From assembly GCA_004557455.1 (NCBI GenBank), contig SFDX01000016.1:1-64000 (forward strand): a stretch of 64,000 nt of DNA. Reading direction: 5' to 3'. This document shows, piece by piece, positions 25,271 through 33,406 of the stretch. The notes under the pieces were generated by a model that saw nothing but the letters and a program-made list of their open reading frames with translations, had not been told where the DNA came from and did not search any database. The stretch's first letter is position 1, and each line of letters opens with the position of its first letter. This DNA is from Akkermansia muciniphila. GTDB taxonomy: Bacteria; Verrucomicrobiota; Verrucomicrobiia; Verrucomicrobiales; Akkermansiaceae. Made by a program: the position numbers and the translations under genes.

Positions 25271-25291
25271 GCATTCAAAATGCTGTATACT
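25262..25291 (+). promoter_or_regulatory. Promoter of the epimerase, currently ON
   Basis: TTGACT (25262-25267), 18-bp spacer that is the near-palindromic repeat body, TATACT (25286-25291), 9 nt to ATG 25301. The -35 is inside the segment and the -10 is in the right repeat. Confidence 0.85.
25271..25291 (+). repeat. Right inverted repeat of the invertible segment
   Basis: GCATTCAAAATGCTGTATAC plus T; partner of 25117-25137 with a single mismatch. With the preceding ACA it forms an extended palindrome (TACAGCATT, 3 nt, AATGCTGTA). Confidence 0.9.
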
Positions 25292-25300
25292 CTTCCCCGT

Positions 25301-26290
25301 ATGAGAAAGGTAATCATTTTCGGAGCCGGAGGATTAATCGGGATGAACCTTTGTCGTTCGCTTTCTTCTGCCGGCATGGAGGTTATTCCAACTGTAAGGA
25401 GTAGTCGATATCATTCGCTTTATGAGCGTTTAGGGCTGGAGTTTAGGCTTATAGATATAACCGCGCGAAAAGATTTCAATAAATTGCCGGAATCCGGGGT
25501 TGATGTAGTAGTGCTTGCTGCCGCTTATCTACCGGCTGCGATGAAGGGATATCACCCGGAGCAGTACATAGAGAATAATACTTTGGGAGCTCTTAATGTT
25601 CTCGAGTATTGTCGCAGAGCTCATGTAAAACAGATTATTTATTTTCAATCACACAGCGATGTCAGTGGGCACTGGGGAAATGGCTTGATCGATCCATACA
25701 CACCGAAATCCGTTAATTATAATAATGACCATTCTGTATATGTGATATCTAAGATTGCAGCAGAGGAGTTGATTAAACATTATCACGCTGCATACGGCCT
25801 ATCATATTGCGTCCTTAGATGTCCTAATATATATGCGTGGCAACCAAGAGAATTCTACTATTACAATGGTGAGAAGAAGTACATCGCGTACAGAAAGCTT
25901 ATCCGGCAGGCTATAAATTCCGAGCCGATAGAGATTTGGGGTAATTGCAAGGTTAAGAGAGATATGGTTTATATCAAGGATCTTGAGCAGTTAGTTATAA
26001 AGTCGATCGAAAAGGAGGTGGATTCGTCTATTTATAATGTGTCAACTGGTGAGGGAACAACCTTGGAGGAGGAAATAAAAGCTATTGTCCGCGTATTCTG
26101 TCCTTCGAACTCGCCTTCGCCAATTATTTATCGCCCTGAAATATCTGTAATCGAGTCCAATCATCGATATAGCATTGATAATGCTGTAGAAGAAATAGGG
26201 TACGAGCCTCAGTTTGATTGCGAGGCAATGTTTCGCGATATGAAAAAGGAGATGGATTCACATTTCTGGGATTTTATTAAGGATGAATAG
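25301..26290 (+). CDS. NAD-dependent epimerase/dehydratase (extended SDR)
   Basis: A 329-residue nucleotide-sugar enzyme: Rossmann motif IIFGAGGLIGMN at 4-15, VVLAAAYLP, catalytic Tyr-x3-Lys in YVISKIAAEELI, and VLRCPNIYAW. The exact sugar reaction (epimerase, dehydratase or reductase) is not clear. Start ATG 25301 gives the canonical N-terminus and sits 9 nt from the -10; the longer frame from 25214 reads through the promoter and is rejected. Lower G+C than the chromosomal average. It is the gene switched on by the present orientation of the invertible segment. Confidence 0.9.
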   Translation: MRKVIIFGAGGLIGMNLCRSLSSAGMEVIPTVRSSRYHSLYERLGLEFRLIDITARKDFNKLPESGVDVVVLAAAYLPAAMKGYHPEQYIENNTLGALNVLEYCRRAHVKQIIYFQSHSDVSGHWGNGLIDPYTPKSVNYNNDHSVYVISKIAAEELIKHYHAAYGLSYCVLRCPNIYAWQPREFYYYNGEKKYIAYRKLIRQAINSEPIEIWGNCKVKRDMVYIKDLEQLVIKSIEKEVDSSIYNVSTGEGTTLEEEIKAIVRVFCPSNSPSPIIYRPEISVIESNHRYSIDNAVEEIGYEPQFDCEAMFRDMKKEMDSHFWDFIKDE

Positions 26291-26314
26291 GTTTCTGTAG
26301 GAAACATATGGGTG

Positions 26315-26342
26315 GCACACCGGCTGGTGCCCACCGGCGTGC
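26315..26342. terminator. Hairpin between convergent glycan genes
   Basis: GCACACCGG (26315-26323) pairs with CCGGCGTGC (26334-26342), 8 of 9 bp, between genes ending at 26290 and 26413. No T-run, so a weak call. Confidence 0.35.
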
Positions 26343-26412
26343 AGAGCAGGAGATAGGATAGCACAATGGGATGAGAAACGTAGATAACCTCGTGGCCGGA
26401 AGCTGTAGAGCT

Positions 26413-27351
26413 TCACTTCTGTGATATCTCTTCCTCGATAACGAAACGTGGCCTGCGCTTGGTTTCCATGAAGATGCGGCCGATATACTCTCCAAGAATA
26501 CCTATAAAGGCAAAGGTGAGACCGAAGAGGAATGTCATTGCAACAATGATGGAAGTCCAGCCCGGCGTCACTCCGCCGTAAAACCATCTTATTGTCAGGT
26601 AGCAGGCAAATATAATGCTCAATGCACAGAGGCCGAATCCGGAATATGTCGCAAAACGTATTGGTGCGAGTGAAAAGGACAAAATGGACGAGATTGCCAA
26701 GGAGAACATTTTGGAAATAGTATAGCCGGATTCACCCGCAAACCGTTCATCTCTATCAAGAGGGACACAAACATAATTGCTTCCTATGTAGTCAATCAGC
26801 CCAATAATGGTTGAGGTATTCTCTGTGAATTTTTTGAGTTCTTCTATAAGAGATCGCCTCATGGCGCGAAACCCACCCATGCGTGGTACCCTTCGAATGG
26901 AAGTTAACTTATTGCATATGCACTGGTATGTCTTTGAGGCTGTTTTTTTGAAAAAACTGTCTTTCCTGGTTTTCCATTGCGCCACAGCCATGACACATCG
27001 GTGTTCAAACATTGCATCAATGAGTTTACTGATGTACTCCGGAGGATCTTGAAGATCCGAGTCCATAACGACTATGACGTCTCCGGAGGTCTCGAAAAGT
27101 CCCGCAGCAATAGCTCCCTGTTGTCCGAAGTTTCTCGCGAGGTTAATGCCGATAATATGCCTATTGAGTGAGCATTGTTTTTTGATACGAGCCCATGAGG
27201 CGTCTTTACTGCCATCGTTCACAAGGATGATTTCGTATGTGTCCTTAATTTGCTCACATACTGCGACCAATCTGCGGATTAGCTCGTCAATGACCTCCTC
27301 GTCGTTATATACGGGTATGACAACTGATAAGCTGTTAAATGTTTCTGTCAT
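26413..27351 (-). CDS. GT2 glycosyltransferase with C-terminal membrane helices (DPM1/GtrB-like)
   Basis: A 312-residue paralogue-type of the enzyme at 24145: VVIPVYNDEEVI, ILVNDGSKDASW, NLARNFGQQGAIAAG, VMDSDLQDPPEYI, and two TM helices near 225-250 and 262-287, ending in a basic tail. Expected to make an undecaprenyl-phosphate-linked sugar. It overlaps the upstream flippase-like gene by 4 nt (ATGA) and is last in a three-gene operon from 29497. Confidence 0.88.
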   Translation of the reverse strand: MTETFNSLSVVIPVYNDEEVIDELIRRLVAVCEQIKDTYEIILVNDGSKDASWARIKKQCSLNRHIIGINLARNFGQQGAIAAGLFETSGDVIVVMDSDLQDPPEYISKLIDAMFEHRCVMAVAQWKTRKDSFFKKTASKTYQCICNKLTSIRRVPRMGGFRAMRRSLIEELKKFTENTSTIIGLIDYIGSNYVCVPLDRDERFAGESGYTISKMFSLAISSILSFSLAPIRFATYSGFGLCALSIIFACYLTIRWFYGGVTPGWTSIIVAMTFLFGLTFAFIGILGEYIGRIFMETKRRPRFVIEEEISQK

Positions 27352-28307
27352 TTTTTCAGCGCGATGTAAGTGTTTTTATTTGAGATGATCCAAATCAGCC
27401 CTCCGAATAATGATGGGGCAATTCCTGTTAAAAAGTAGTAAGTCAGAGATACAGTAAGCGCAACAGGAGGGGTAATACCCATCTTACAGTAAAAGTACAC
27501 GAAGAAACCTTCTCTGATGCCGAAACCTGCAATGGTTACGGGAATCATGGTTAAGATAGCGATGAGGGGAAAAAGGGCCAGATGTTCATAAAAGGGCATG
27601 AAGCAGCCGCAGGCACAGAAGAGAAGGTAAACAATCAGAACGGTGGAGAGTTGAAAGCCGGCGATGAAAAAGATAGATGAGAGAATGACCTTTCGGTATG
27701 GGAAGGTAATCATGGAACGATGAACCTTCTCCAAGTAATCAATAGCCTTGTTGATGAAGTCGAAGCGTGTACGACGCCCTACATAAAGTCGGTATCCCCA
27801 TGGTGTGCAAACAGCGATGACTGCTGCAAATGTGAGGAGGGCTGAGGCAGAAATCAAAACTGCACAGGTACATACATCGCCGTGCTCTGCGGCAAAGGGC
27901 AGAGAAGACAGACTGAACAGAATAAGAAGAATCAGACCGAACATACGCTCAATGAGAACCGTGCTTCCGGCCCGGCCTCTTTTTTCCGGGTGGCGCCTTT
28001 CGATTTGGTAAATCCTGAACACGTCTTGTCCTTGCGCGGAGGGTAGAATCATGCCGTGAAACTGCGCAATGTAATTGATTGTGAACAGAGTCGAAAATTT
28101 CTCTCTGATGCCGACCATCCCCAAGAACAGTTTCCATCGATTAATGGAGAAGAGGGGCATTAAGGTGAATGGAATGAAGAAAGCTGCAGCAAGACAGCCT
28201 GGGTTCTTGACTGTAGCGAGCAGAGAATACAAATCAACATCCATGCGCAGAAAAATGATCGCAAGGATGGCGAGAGATATGATGATTCTGATAATCGTGT
28301 TTGACAT
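27348..28307 (-). CDS. Flippase-like membrane protein (LPG synthase TM family, COG0392)
   Basis: A 319-residue protein with about eight TM helices. Family blocks seen: RWKLFLGMVGI, GMILPSAQGQDVFRIYQI, TVLIERMFGLI, IAGFGIREGFFVYF. Relatives share the membrane domain of MprF and archaeal AglD-region proteins and are proposed lipid or lipid-linked sugar flippases. Start taken at ATG 28307 (MSNTIIR), where the first helix begins; 38 nt behind the ATP-grasp gene. Confidence 0.85.
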   Translation of the reverse strand: MSNTIIRIIISLAILAIIFLRMDVDLYSLLATVKNPGCLAAAFFIPFTLMPLFSINRWKLFLGMVGIREKFSTLFTINYIAQFHGMILPSAQGQDVFRIYQIERRHPEKRGRAGSTVLIERMFGLILLILFSLSSLPFAAEHGDVCTCAVLISASALLTFAAVIAVCTPWGYRLYVGRRTRFDFINKAIDYLEKVHRSMITFPYRKVILSSIFFIAGFQLSTVLIVYLLFCACGCFMPFYEHLALFPLIAILTMIPVTIAGFGIREGFFVYFYCKMGITPPVALTVSLTYYFLTGIAPSLFGGLIWIISNKNTYIALKK

Positions 28308-28345
28308 GATCGCTTCACAGCTCAATAGGAAGCACCGGGCACATG

Positions 28346-29497
28346 CTAGCACACATCGTCTGTGATGTCAACATCAATTCTTTTATCCGCTTGGTAAATA
28401 AAGTAACCTGCGCGATCCGCGCTGCGTGTGAGAGTTTTCAGTTCCTCAGGATGGATCTCACTACGACGGATAAAGGGATGATCTGCTGAGTGTTCAATTA
28501 TGTCCCTGACACCCCGTGTATTCGGAGTGTAGAACCATACGCCGGCATGCTTTCTTAGGGTGGTGTGTACACCTGAAAATGATCCAAGCGCGATTTCAAT
28601 TACCCCTCTCAGGAAGTCGTAGCCGGTGGAGAGGCAAACGAGGTCAGAACCAATAAAATCACCACCCATTCGAGAGCCGATTTCTGTAATATAGACCTTG
28701 CCTGTTGTATCTATCATCAACTCGGAGTGAGATGCCCCATAGCGTATGCCGAGAGCTTTGACGCCCTCGGTAGCCTGTCGCACTGCTACATCGAGAATTT
28801 CTTTGGGAAGAAGGCACGGCTGGTGCTGTCCTATTTCAACATAATGAGGAGGACCGGTAGTCACCTTATCGGTGACAGCGAGAAGATGATATTCCCCTTG
28901 CCATGATATTCCCTCTATGCTGATTTCATGAGCAATATCGATGTGTTTCTCTATAATGGCTTCGTGACTGAAGGAGGCGTTGAGTGCCGTTTCTGCTGCA
29001 GGAAATAGGTCGGATTCATCGTTGACCTTAGTGACCCCCATACTTCCGGAGCGGTCGCATGGTTTAATGATGAGAGGATATGAGAGTATTTGTGAAGCTC
29101 TGACAGCATCTTGAGGGGTGCGAATCTTCAGGAAAGGCGGGCAGGAGCACCCTGCATCGGAGAGGGCCTCTCTCATGGCGAATTTATTGGTCGAGATCTG
29201 TCCGGAATGGAGGCTATTGCCGATGAGGCCTATTTCATGTGCGATGTAATTAACAGTGGGAACTGCTACATCTGAGGCAATGGTGCAAATTCCGTCAATG
29301 GACTCTTTCCTGCAGATGTCCAAAATATACTCTTTTTCCGTGATGGAGACATCAAAAAAATTCGAACAATGAGATTGGCAGACAGCGCCATCTCGCCACG
29401 CGAAGCACAAAGTTCGTATTCCCATTTCCGCAGCCTTCAGGACTAAAGGGAGTTGCAGGTAGCTTGCTCCGATGATTGCCAGAGTTTTATTTCTCAT
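28346..29497 (-). CDS. ATP-grasp domain carboxylate-amine ligase-like protein
   Basis: A 383-residue protein: N-terminal nucleotide-binding fold (AIIGASYLQLPLVLKAAEMG), then an ATP-grasp domain (YPLIIKPCDRSGSMGVTKV, EISIEGISW, ITEIGSRMGGDFIG). The family joins a carboxylate to an amine using ATP; in glycan clusters such enzymes often amidate or aminoacylate sugars, but this is inference. First gene of the operon 29497-26413. Confidence 0.85.
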   Translation of the reverse strand: MRNKTLAIIGASYLQLPLVLKAAEMGIRTLCFAWRDGAVCQSHCSNFFDVSITEKEYILDICRKESIDGICTIASDVAVPTVNYIAHEIGLIGNSLHSGQISTNKFAMREALSDAGCSCPPFLKIRTPQDAVRASQILSYPLIIKPCDRSGSMGVTKVNDESDLFPAAETALNASFSHEAIIEKHIDIAHEISIEGISWQGEYHLLAVTDKVTTGPPHYVEIGQHQPCLLPKEILDVAVRQATEGVKALGIRYGASHSELMIDTTGKVYITEIGSRMGGDFIGSDLVCLSTGYDFLRGVIEIALGSFSGVHTTLRKHAGVWFYTPNTRGVRDIIEHSADHPFIRRSEIHPEELKTLTRSADRAGYFIYQADKRIDVDITDDVC

Positions 29498-29552
29498 GAT
29501 GAAACTTTCCTATACTTTGTATCCGCCTGAGTGCTGCGGTATGTGCACGGGC

Positions 29553-29581
29553 ATGATAGCAAACAGCGGAGGAAAAATCAA
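29553..29581 (-). promoter_or_regulatory. Promoter of the ATP-grasp/flippase/GT2 operon
   Basis: Minus-strand TTGATT, 17 bp, TATCAT; leader of about 49 nt to ATG 29497. Confidence 0.65.
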
Positions 29582-29645
29582 GCACAATGAGGGTCAAATC
29601 GGATTTTTCGGGGTGGGGTGGTTGCGAGTATGCCTCAAATTAGGG

Positions 29646-29674
29646 TTGCCGAGAGGGGGGGGGTATGGTATCAT
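29646..29674 (+). promoter_or_regulatory. Promoter with nine-G tract in the spacer
   Basis: TTGCCG (29646-29651), 17 bp, TATCAT (29669-29674), 12 nt to ATG 29687. The spacer contains nine consecutive G (29655-29663); gain or loss of a G would change -35/-10 spacing and so promoter strength. Confidence 0.7.
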
Positions 29675-29686
29675 AGGCGCGCTGCG

Positions 29687-30799
29687 ATGAGAGGTTTTAC
29701 ATGGAAGAAAGCACTGTTCGTTACCATACTGGTCGGTATGGTGTATGGGGGTGTGCACATGTATTTCTACATCAATGACTTGGTGCAGCCGGTGTTGATG
29801 CCTGTGAACCAGGAATATGCGGGGTATGCTAATTTGCCGCAGAAGAAGCTGGGGTTGAAGTTGGAGCCTTTTGTGTTCCGGGGCTGGGACGGCGGGGATG
29901 TTCAGGCTGTGGTGGTGACGAAGGAAGGGGAGGAGTCACCCCGGCAGAGTGCGGTTACGTTTGACTTGAATCGCAAGCCGGCGGAGAACCTCGGTATTAT
30001 CGAGTATGTGTTAGTTTGTGTCAACTGGGACCACGGGGTGCTTTCCGCTCTGCCGCTGGCGGAGTCGCTGACGGCTGCGGGGTTGACCTGTGTACTCTGG
30101 GATCCGAGAGGGGTAGGGGATAGGAGGGTGAATTGTACTCATGGTTTGAAGGAGAGTGCCGATGTGCCCCTGCTGTTAGACGCGCTGAAGGTGACGCCCG
30201 GCAAGTATGTAGTCGGAGTGGGGCAGGGGTACGGGGCCGGACTTTTGTTACAGGCTGCTGCACAGGAGCCCCGCATCCGCGGTTTGGTAAGCATCGACTC
30301 TATGGCCTCGCTGCGTCTTTCCGTCGAGCGTACTCTGCCCAAGGCTCCTCTCAAGTCCCTGACGTTGGCGCTGATGGACCTGAAGATTAACAGCAGCGTG
30401 GGTTTTGAGTGTTTTGATGTAGCACCCATTGAGAGCGCCTCGCGTCTGAGCCGTGATGTGCCCGTGCTGGTGGTCAACATGGTCCGCAACTCCCCCGTGA
30501 GCACCCTGCATGATGCGGTTGCCATCTACCGCCAACTGCCCAGCGATGTGCGTGAGGTATGGACCCTGCGCTGCCCCGGTGACCGTCCGGGAGCGGAACA
30601 GCGCGAGGTGGTGTACACCAGCGGACAAGGCGAAAAGATGCGCTCCCGCACGGTGGGGGTGCACCTGGAGAGAGACGAGGAAAGCACCGTTCTCGGCATC
30701 ATTCATTGGCTGGACGGTGTGATGGTACCAGCTTGGAACTCTCGCCCGCTCAATGAGCCGGAGCGACCTAATTTACGAACCGATATCGGTGATGAATAA
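29687..30799 (+). CDS. Membrane-anchored alpha/beta-hydrolase-like protein lacking the nucleophile
   Basis: A 370-residue protein with an N-terminal TM anchor (about 9-28). The chain follows alpha/beta-hydrolase order: VCVNWDHG oxyanion strand, LTCVLWDPRGVGDRR, and the nucleophile elbow VGVGQGYGAGLLLQAAA. The expected G-x-S-x-G reads G-Q-G-Y-G, so the serine is replaced by glycine. It may be a pseudo-enzyme or binding protein. Start ATG 29687 fits the promoter and the anchor. The 3' end overlaps the OmpA-like gene by 8 nt. Confidence 0.75.
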   Translation: MRGFTWKKALFVTILVGMVYGGVHMYFYINDLVQPVLMPVNQEYAGYANLPQKKLGLKLEPFVFRGWDGGDVQAVVVTKEGEESPRQSAVTFDLNRKPAENLGIIEYVLVCVNWDHGVLSALPLAESLTAAGLTCVLWDPRGVGDRRVNCTHGLKESADVPLLLDALKVTPGKYVVGVGQGYGAGLLLQAAAQEPRIRGLVSIDSMASLRLSVERTLPKAPLKSLTLALMDLKINSSVGFECFDVAPIESASRLSRDVPVLVVNMVRNSPVSTLHDAVAIYRQLPSDVREVWTLRCPGDRPGAEQREVVYTSGQGEKMRSRTVGVHLERDEESTVLGIIHWLDGVMVPAWNSRPLNEPERPNLRTDIGDE

Positions 30800-32195
30800 G
30801 CAAGAAACGACGAAAGAAGAACTTCCTAACGGCGCCTCGATTGCCCTGCAAGCCGGCAACCGCCGACGCACCGGTTTTACCTTGGCTCGGCGACGCGATG
30901 CCGTGCCGTTGGTATCCGGTGCTGCCGTAGCGGCCTGCCTGTTGCATGTTGCTGTCTATCTTTTCTTCCCGGACATTCTGCGCTGGGAGTTCGGCGACCC
31001 GGAGAGCCATCGCGTGGAAGACGAAGACACCACACGCGTCTTCGTGCGCCCCAAGGAAGACCGGGATGTAGAGGAAGCTCCCGATGAGACCGAGACGACA
31101 GAAGAAATTACCCAAGCCCCGGAGGAGAAACCCGAGGAGCCTGAGGAAATCGACATCATCGACATGCAGCTCGAGGAGCTGACCATGGCCCCCGGCCAGA
31201 CGAGCCTGCCCATGCCCACGCCCATCGTGAAAGAGGACACAGCCGTACAAGCCCCGGATATTCTCCCTGCCGCCTTGGCAGCCGATGCCATTCCCGTTGA
31301 AGCCGTACCGGTGGAAGCCATTCGCGTGGCAGACCCCACTCCTGTGAACGCGAATGCCGTGGTCGTGAACGCCGACCCCGCCTTGGATGCGACCCAGGAT
31401 ACCGAGGACCAGCGCGATGCCGACCTGCGCAACGAAGCCAAGGCAGGCAAGGGCGAGCTGCCGGCGGATACGCGCAGCCTCTCCGAGTTGATCGGGATGG
31501 AGAACCTCGGCGCGTCCTCCGGCGTTGCCCGACTGGGCACGGATGTGCTTTTCGAGTTCAACCAATGCCGCCTGCGCAACTCCGCCCGCGTGACCTTGCT
31601 GCAGCTTGCCGCACTCATCCAAAAGAACCCGAACACCAACTTCGTCATCGAAGGGCACACGGACGGCATCGGCGGGGATGAGTACAATGCGCTGCTCTCC
31701 CTGCAGCGTGCGGCGGCTGTGCGTGAATGGCTCAAGAAGAACCACGTACCCATTAAGCATGTATACCTGCGCGGCAGCGGCAGCAAGTTCCCCCTGGTCA
31801 GCACCAAAGGCAGCAAGGAGGAGCAGAGCATGAACCGCCGTGTGGAGGTGCACATGCGCAAGAGCTCGGAGAAGATGCCCACCGGTTGCGTGGACAGCAG
31901 CAAGGCGGTCGATATGACCAAGAGTATCAACGAACAGCTTGCTGCCGGAGTGCGCCCGCCGACCGTCGGTAATGACGCGGCGGCCCCCAAGGGCAAGGCT
32001 GCTCCCAAGCCCGCCCTCAAGCCGGCGGCGCCTGCCAAACCCGAGCTCCCGCGCGAGAACACCGCAGATATCCCCGCCCCCGTGGTGGAGCCGGCTGAGA
32101 AGCCTGCTGCCCCCTCGGGGTCGTCCAAAAACAAGGACACCAAGCCCGCCTCCTCCGGCCGAGGCAAAGGCACCACCGGTCATGGAAGGCGTTAA
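30792..32195 (+). CDS. OmpA-family peptidoglycan-binding protein with long acidic linker
   Basis: A 467-residue protein: cytoplasmic N-terminus, one TM helix (about 41-60), an acidic Pro/Glu/Val-rich linker (about 70-235), then an OmpA C-terminal domain (about 250-365: LFEFNQCRLRNSARVTL, FVIEGHTDGIGGDEYN, LSLQRAAAVREWL, GSKEEQSMNRRVEVHM), which binds peptidoglycan. A disordered Ala/Pro/Lys tail follows. The layout (inner-membrane anchor, stretched linker) recalls TonB/Pal-like envelope spanners. Start ATG 30792 overlaps the upstream stop. Confidence 0.85.
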   Translation: MNKQETTKEELPNGASIALQAGNRRRTGFTLARRRDAVPLVSGAAVAACLLHVAVYLFFPDILRWEFGDPESHRVEDEDTTRVFVRPKEDRDVEEAPDETETTEEITQAPEEKPEEPEEIDIIDMQLEELTMAPGQTSLPMPTPIVKEDTAVQAPDILPAALAADAIPVEAVPVEAIRVADPTPVNANAVVVNADPALDATQDTEDQRDADLRNEAKAGKGELPADTRSLSELIGMENLGASSGVARLGTDVLFEFNQCRLRNSARVTLLQLAALIQKNPNTNFVIEGHTDGIGGDEYNALLSLQRAAAVREWLKKNHVPIKHVYLRGSGSKFPLVSTKGSKEEQSMNRRVEVHMRKSSEKMPTGCVDSSKAVDMTKSINEQLAAGVRPPTVGNDAAAPKGKAAPKPALKPAAPAKPELPRENTADIPAPVVEPAEKPAAPSGSSKNKDTKPASSGRGKGTTGHGRR

Positions 32196-33027
32196 GGAGG
32201 GAGACCCCGTACCCGGGAAGGCCCTGCCGACGGTCGGGGCCTGCCGTTGGCTGATTTCTCTGGACTACGACGGCACCCTGCGCGGCCCCGCAGAGCCCTC
32301 ACTCGACCCCGCCTTCTTCGAGATGATGCGTGCTTGGCGTCCTCTGGGGATACGCTGGGGAATCAACACCGGTAGGAGCCTGCCCTACCTTCTGGCGGAC
32401 TACCTGCCCCGAGCCCCCTTCTTGCCGGACTTCATCTGTACCTGTGAGCGTTACAGCTACTTGGCGGATGCAACGGGGCGACTGCTTCCGGCGGAGCAGC
32501 ATAATGCGGAGAGCCGGGAGGCCAACCTGAACCTGCGCGCCCGTCTGCGGCAGCCCCTGGCAGAGCTGGCTGAGATTCTCCGCACGCAGCACCCCGAGTT
32601 GCACTGGGAGTTCTCCGCCACGGATCCGCTTTCCATTGAAGCCGAGGACGCAGCCGCCATGGAGGTGATCGCGCCCCTGCCGGAGCGCTTGGCTGCGCAG
32701 CACCCCGGGGTGGCCGTGCAACGCGCCGGACGCTACCTGCGCTTCTGCGACGCCCGCTTCAACAAAGGAACCGCCTTGGCCTATGTGACCCGAGCATGGG
32801 AAGTCCCCGCTCAGCGCCTTGTCCTGATGGGAGATGCACACAACGACTTGGACGCCTTCCGCTCCTTCCCCGGTGCCTTCTGTGCCGCCCCCGCCTCCGC
32901 CCATCCCGAGGTTTGCTCTTGGTTGAGCACACACGGCGGCTACGTTTCTCCCCAAGATGGGGTGACTGAGGCCCTCCGAACTTGGTTTGAGGTAAGAAAA
33001 TCTGTCCTACACCCAGATTTGGCTTGA
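32182..33027 (+). CDS. HAD-superfamily sugar phosphatase-like protein
   Basis: A 281-residue HAD hydrolase. Motif I LISLDYDGTL (nucleophile Asp and acid Asp), motif II NTGRS, Lys in RFNKGTAL and motif III GDAHNDLDAF match the Cof/trehalose- and sucrose-phosphatase subgroup. Substrate unknown. ATG 32182 overlaps the OmpA-like gene by 14 nt. The stop TGA overlaps a TTGACT promoter-like hexamer of the following mini-gene. Confidence 0.85.
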   Translation: MEGVKEGDPVPGKALPTVGACRWLISLDYDGTLRGPAEPSLDPAFFEMMRAWRPLGIRWGINTGRSLPYLLADYLPRAPFLPDFICTCERYSYLADATGRLLPAEQHNAESREANLNLRARLRQPLAELAEILRTQHPELHWEFSATDPLSIEAEDAAAMEVIAPLPERLAAQHPGVAVQRAGRYLRFCDARFNKGTALAYVTRAWEVPAQRLVLMGDAHNDLDAFRSFPGAFCAAPASAHPEVCSWLSTHGGYVSPQDGVTEALRTWFEVRKSVLHPDLA

Positions 33028-33122
33028 CTTTGTGAGCAAAATATAGTTTCATATTTCACCGCCATTTTATCCGGCGAACAATTCTCCTCTAAAGAGAACA
33101 ACAAACGACATCATAAACCATT

Positions 33123-33227
33123 ATGGGATCGCTTAAGAAGAGACGTAAGGCTAAAATCAACAAGCACAAGCGCAGCAAGCGCATGCGCCAGAACCGCCAC
33201 AAGAAGCGTTTGCGTTACAAGTCCTAA
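33123..33227 (+). CDS. AURKAIP1/COX24-domain mini-protein (34 aa), ribosome-associated
   Basis: A 34-residue, extremely basic protein: MGSLKKRRKAKINKHKRSKR followed by MRQNRHKKRLRYKS. It matches the short bacterial AURKAIP1/COX24 family, related to mitochondrial small-subunit protein mS38 and likely a small-subunit ribosomal protein. Length is typical. A ~95-nt leader separates it from the HAD gene; TTGACT (33024-33029) with a poor -10 may start it. A strong terminator follows. Confidence 0.9.
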   Translation: MGSLKKRRKAKINKHKRSKRMRQNRHKKRLRYKS

Positions 33228-33271
33228 GCTGCGCGCTTGGGCCGCGTCCGCAAAAGCGTCGCTGTTCTTTC

Positions 33272-33309
33272 ACGGCACTGTTTCCCTGCAACGGGAGCAG
33301 TGCCGTTTT
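33272..33309 (+). terminator. Rho-independent terminator
   Basis: ACGGCACTG (33272-33280) pairs with CAGTGCCGT (33298-33306), with an inner TCCC/GGGA stem, followed by TTTT. Ends the mini-protein transcript. Confidence 0.85.
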
Positions 33310-33406
33310 GAATTCCCCCCCCCTCCCGTGCCGCATGGGCGAATACAGAAAAACCGCGCTCCCTCGGAAGGGGGCGCGGCTTGCAGAAATTGCGGGGCAG
33401 GGGTGC

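Noticed and set aside
26258-26587. Minus-strand 109-codon frame downstream of the epimerase
   Set aside because: It overlaps the 3' end of a real GT2 gene in another frame and shows no motif.
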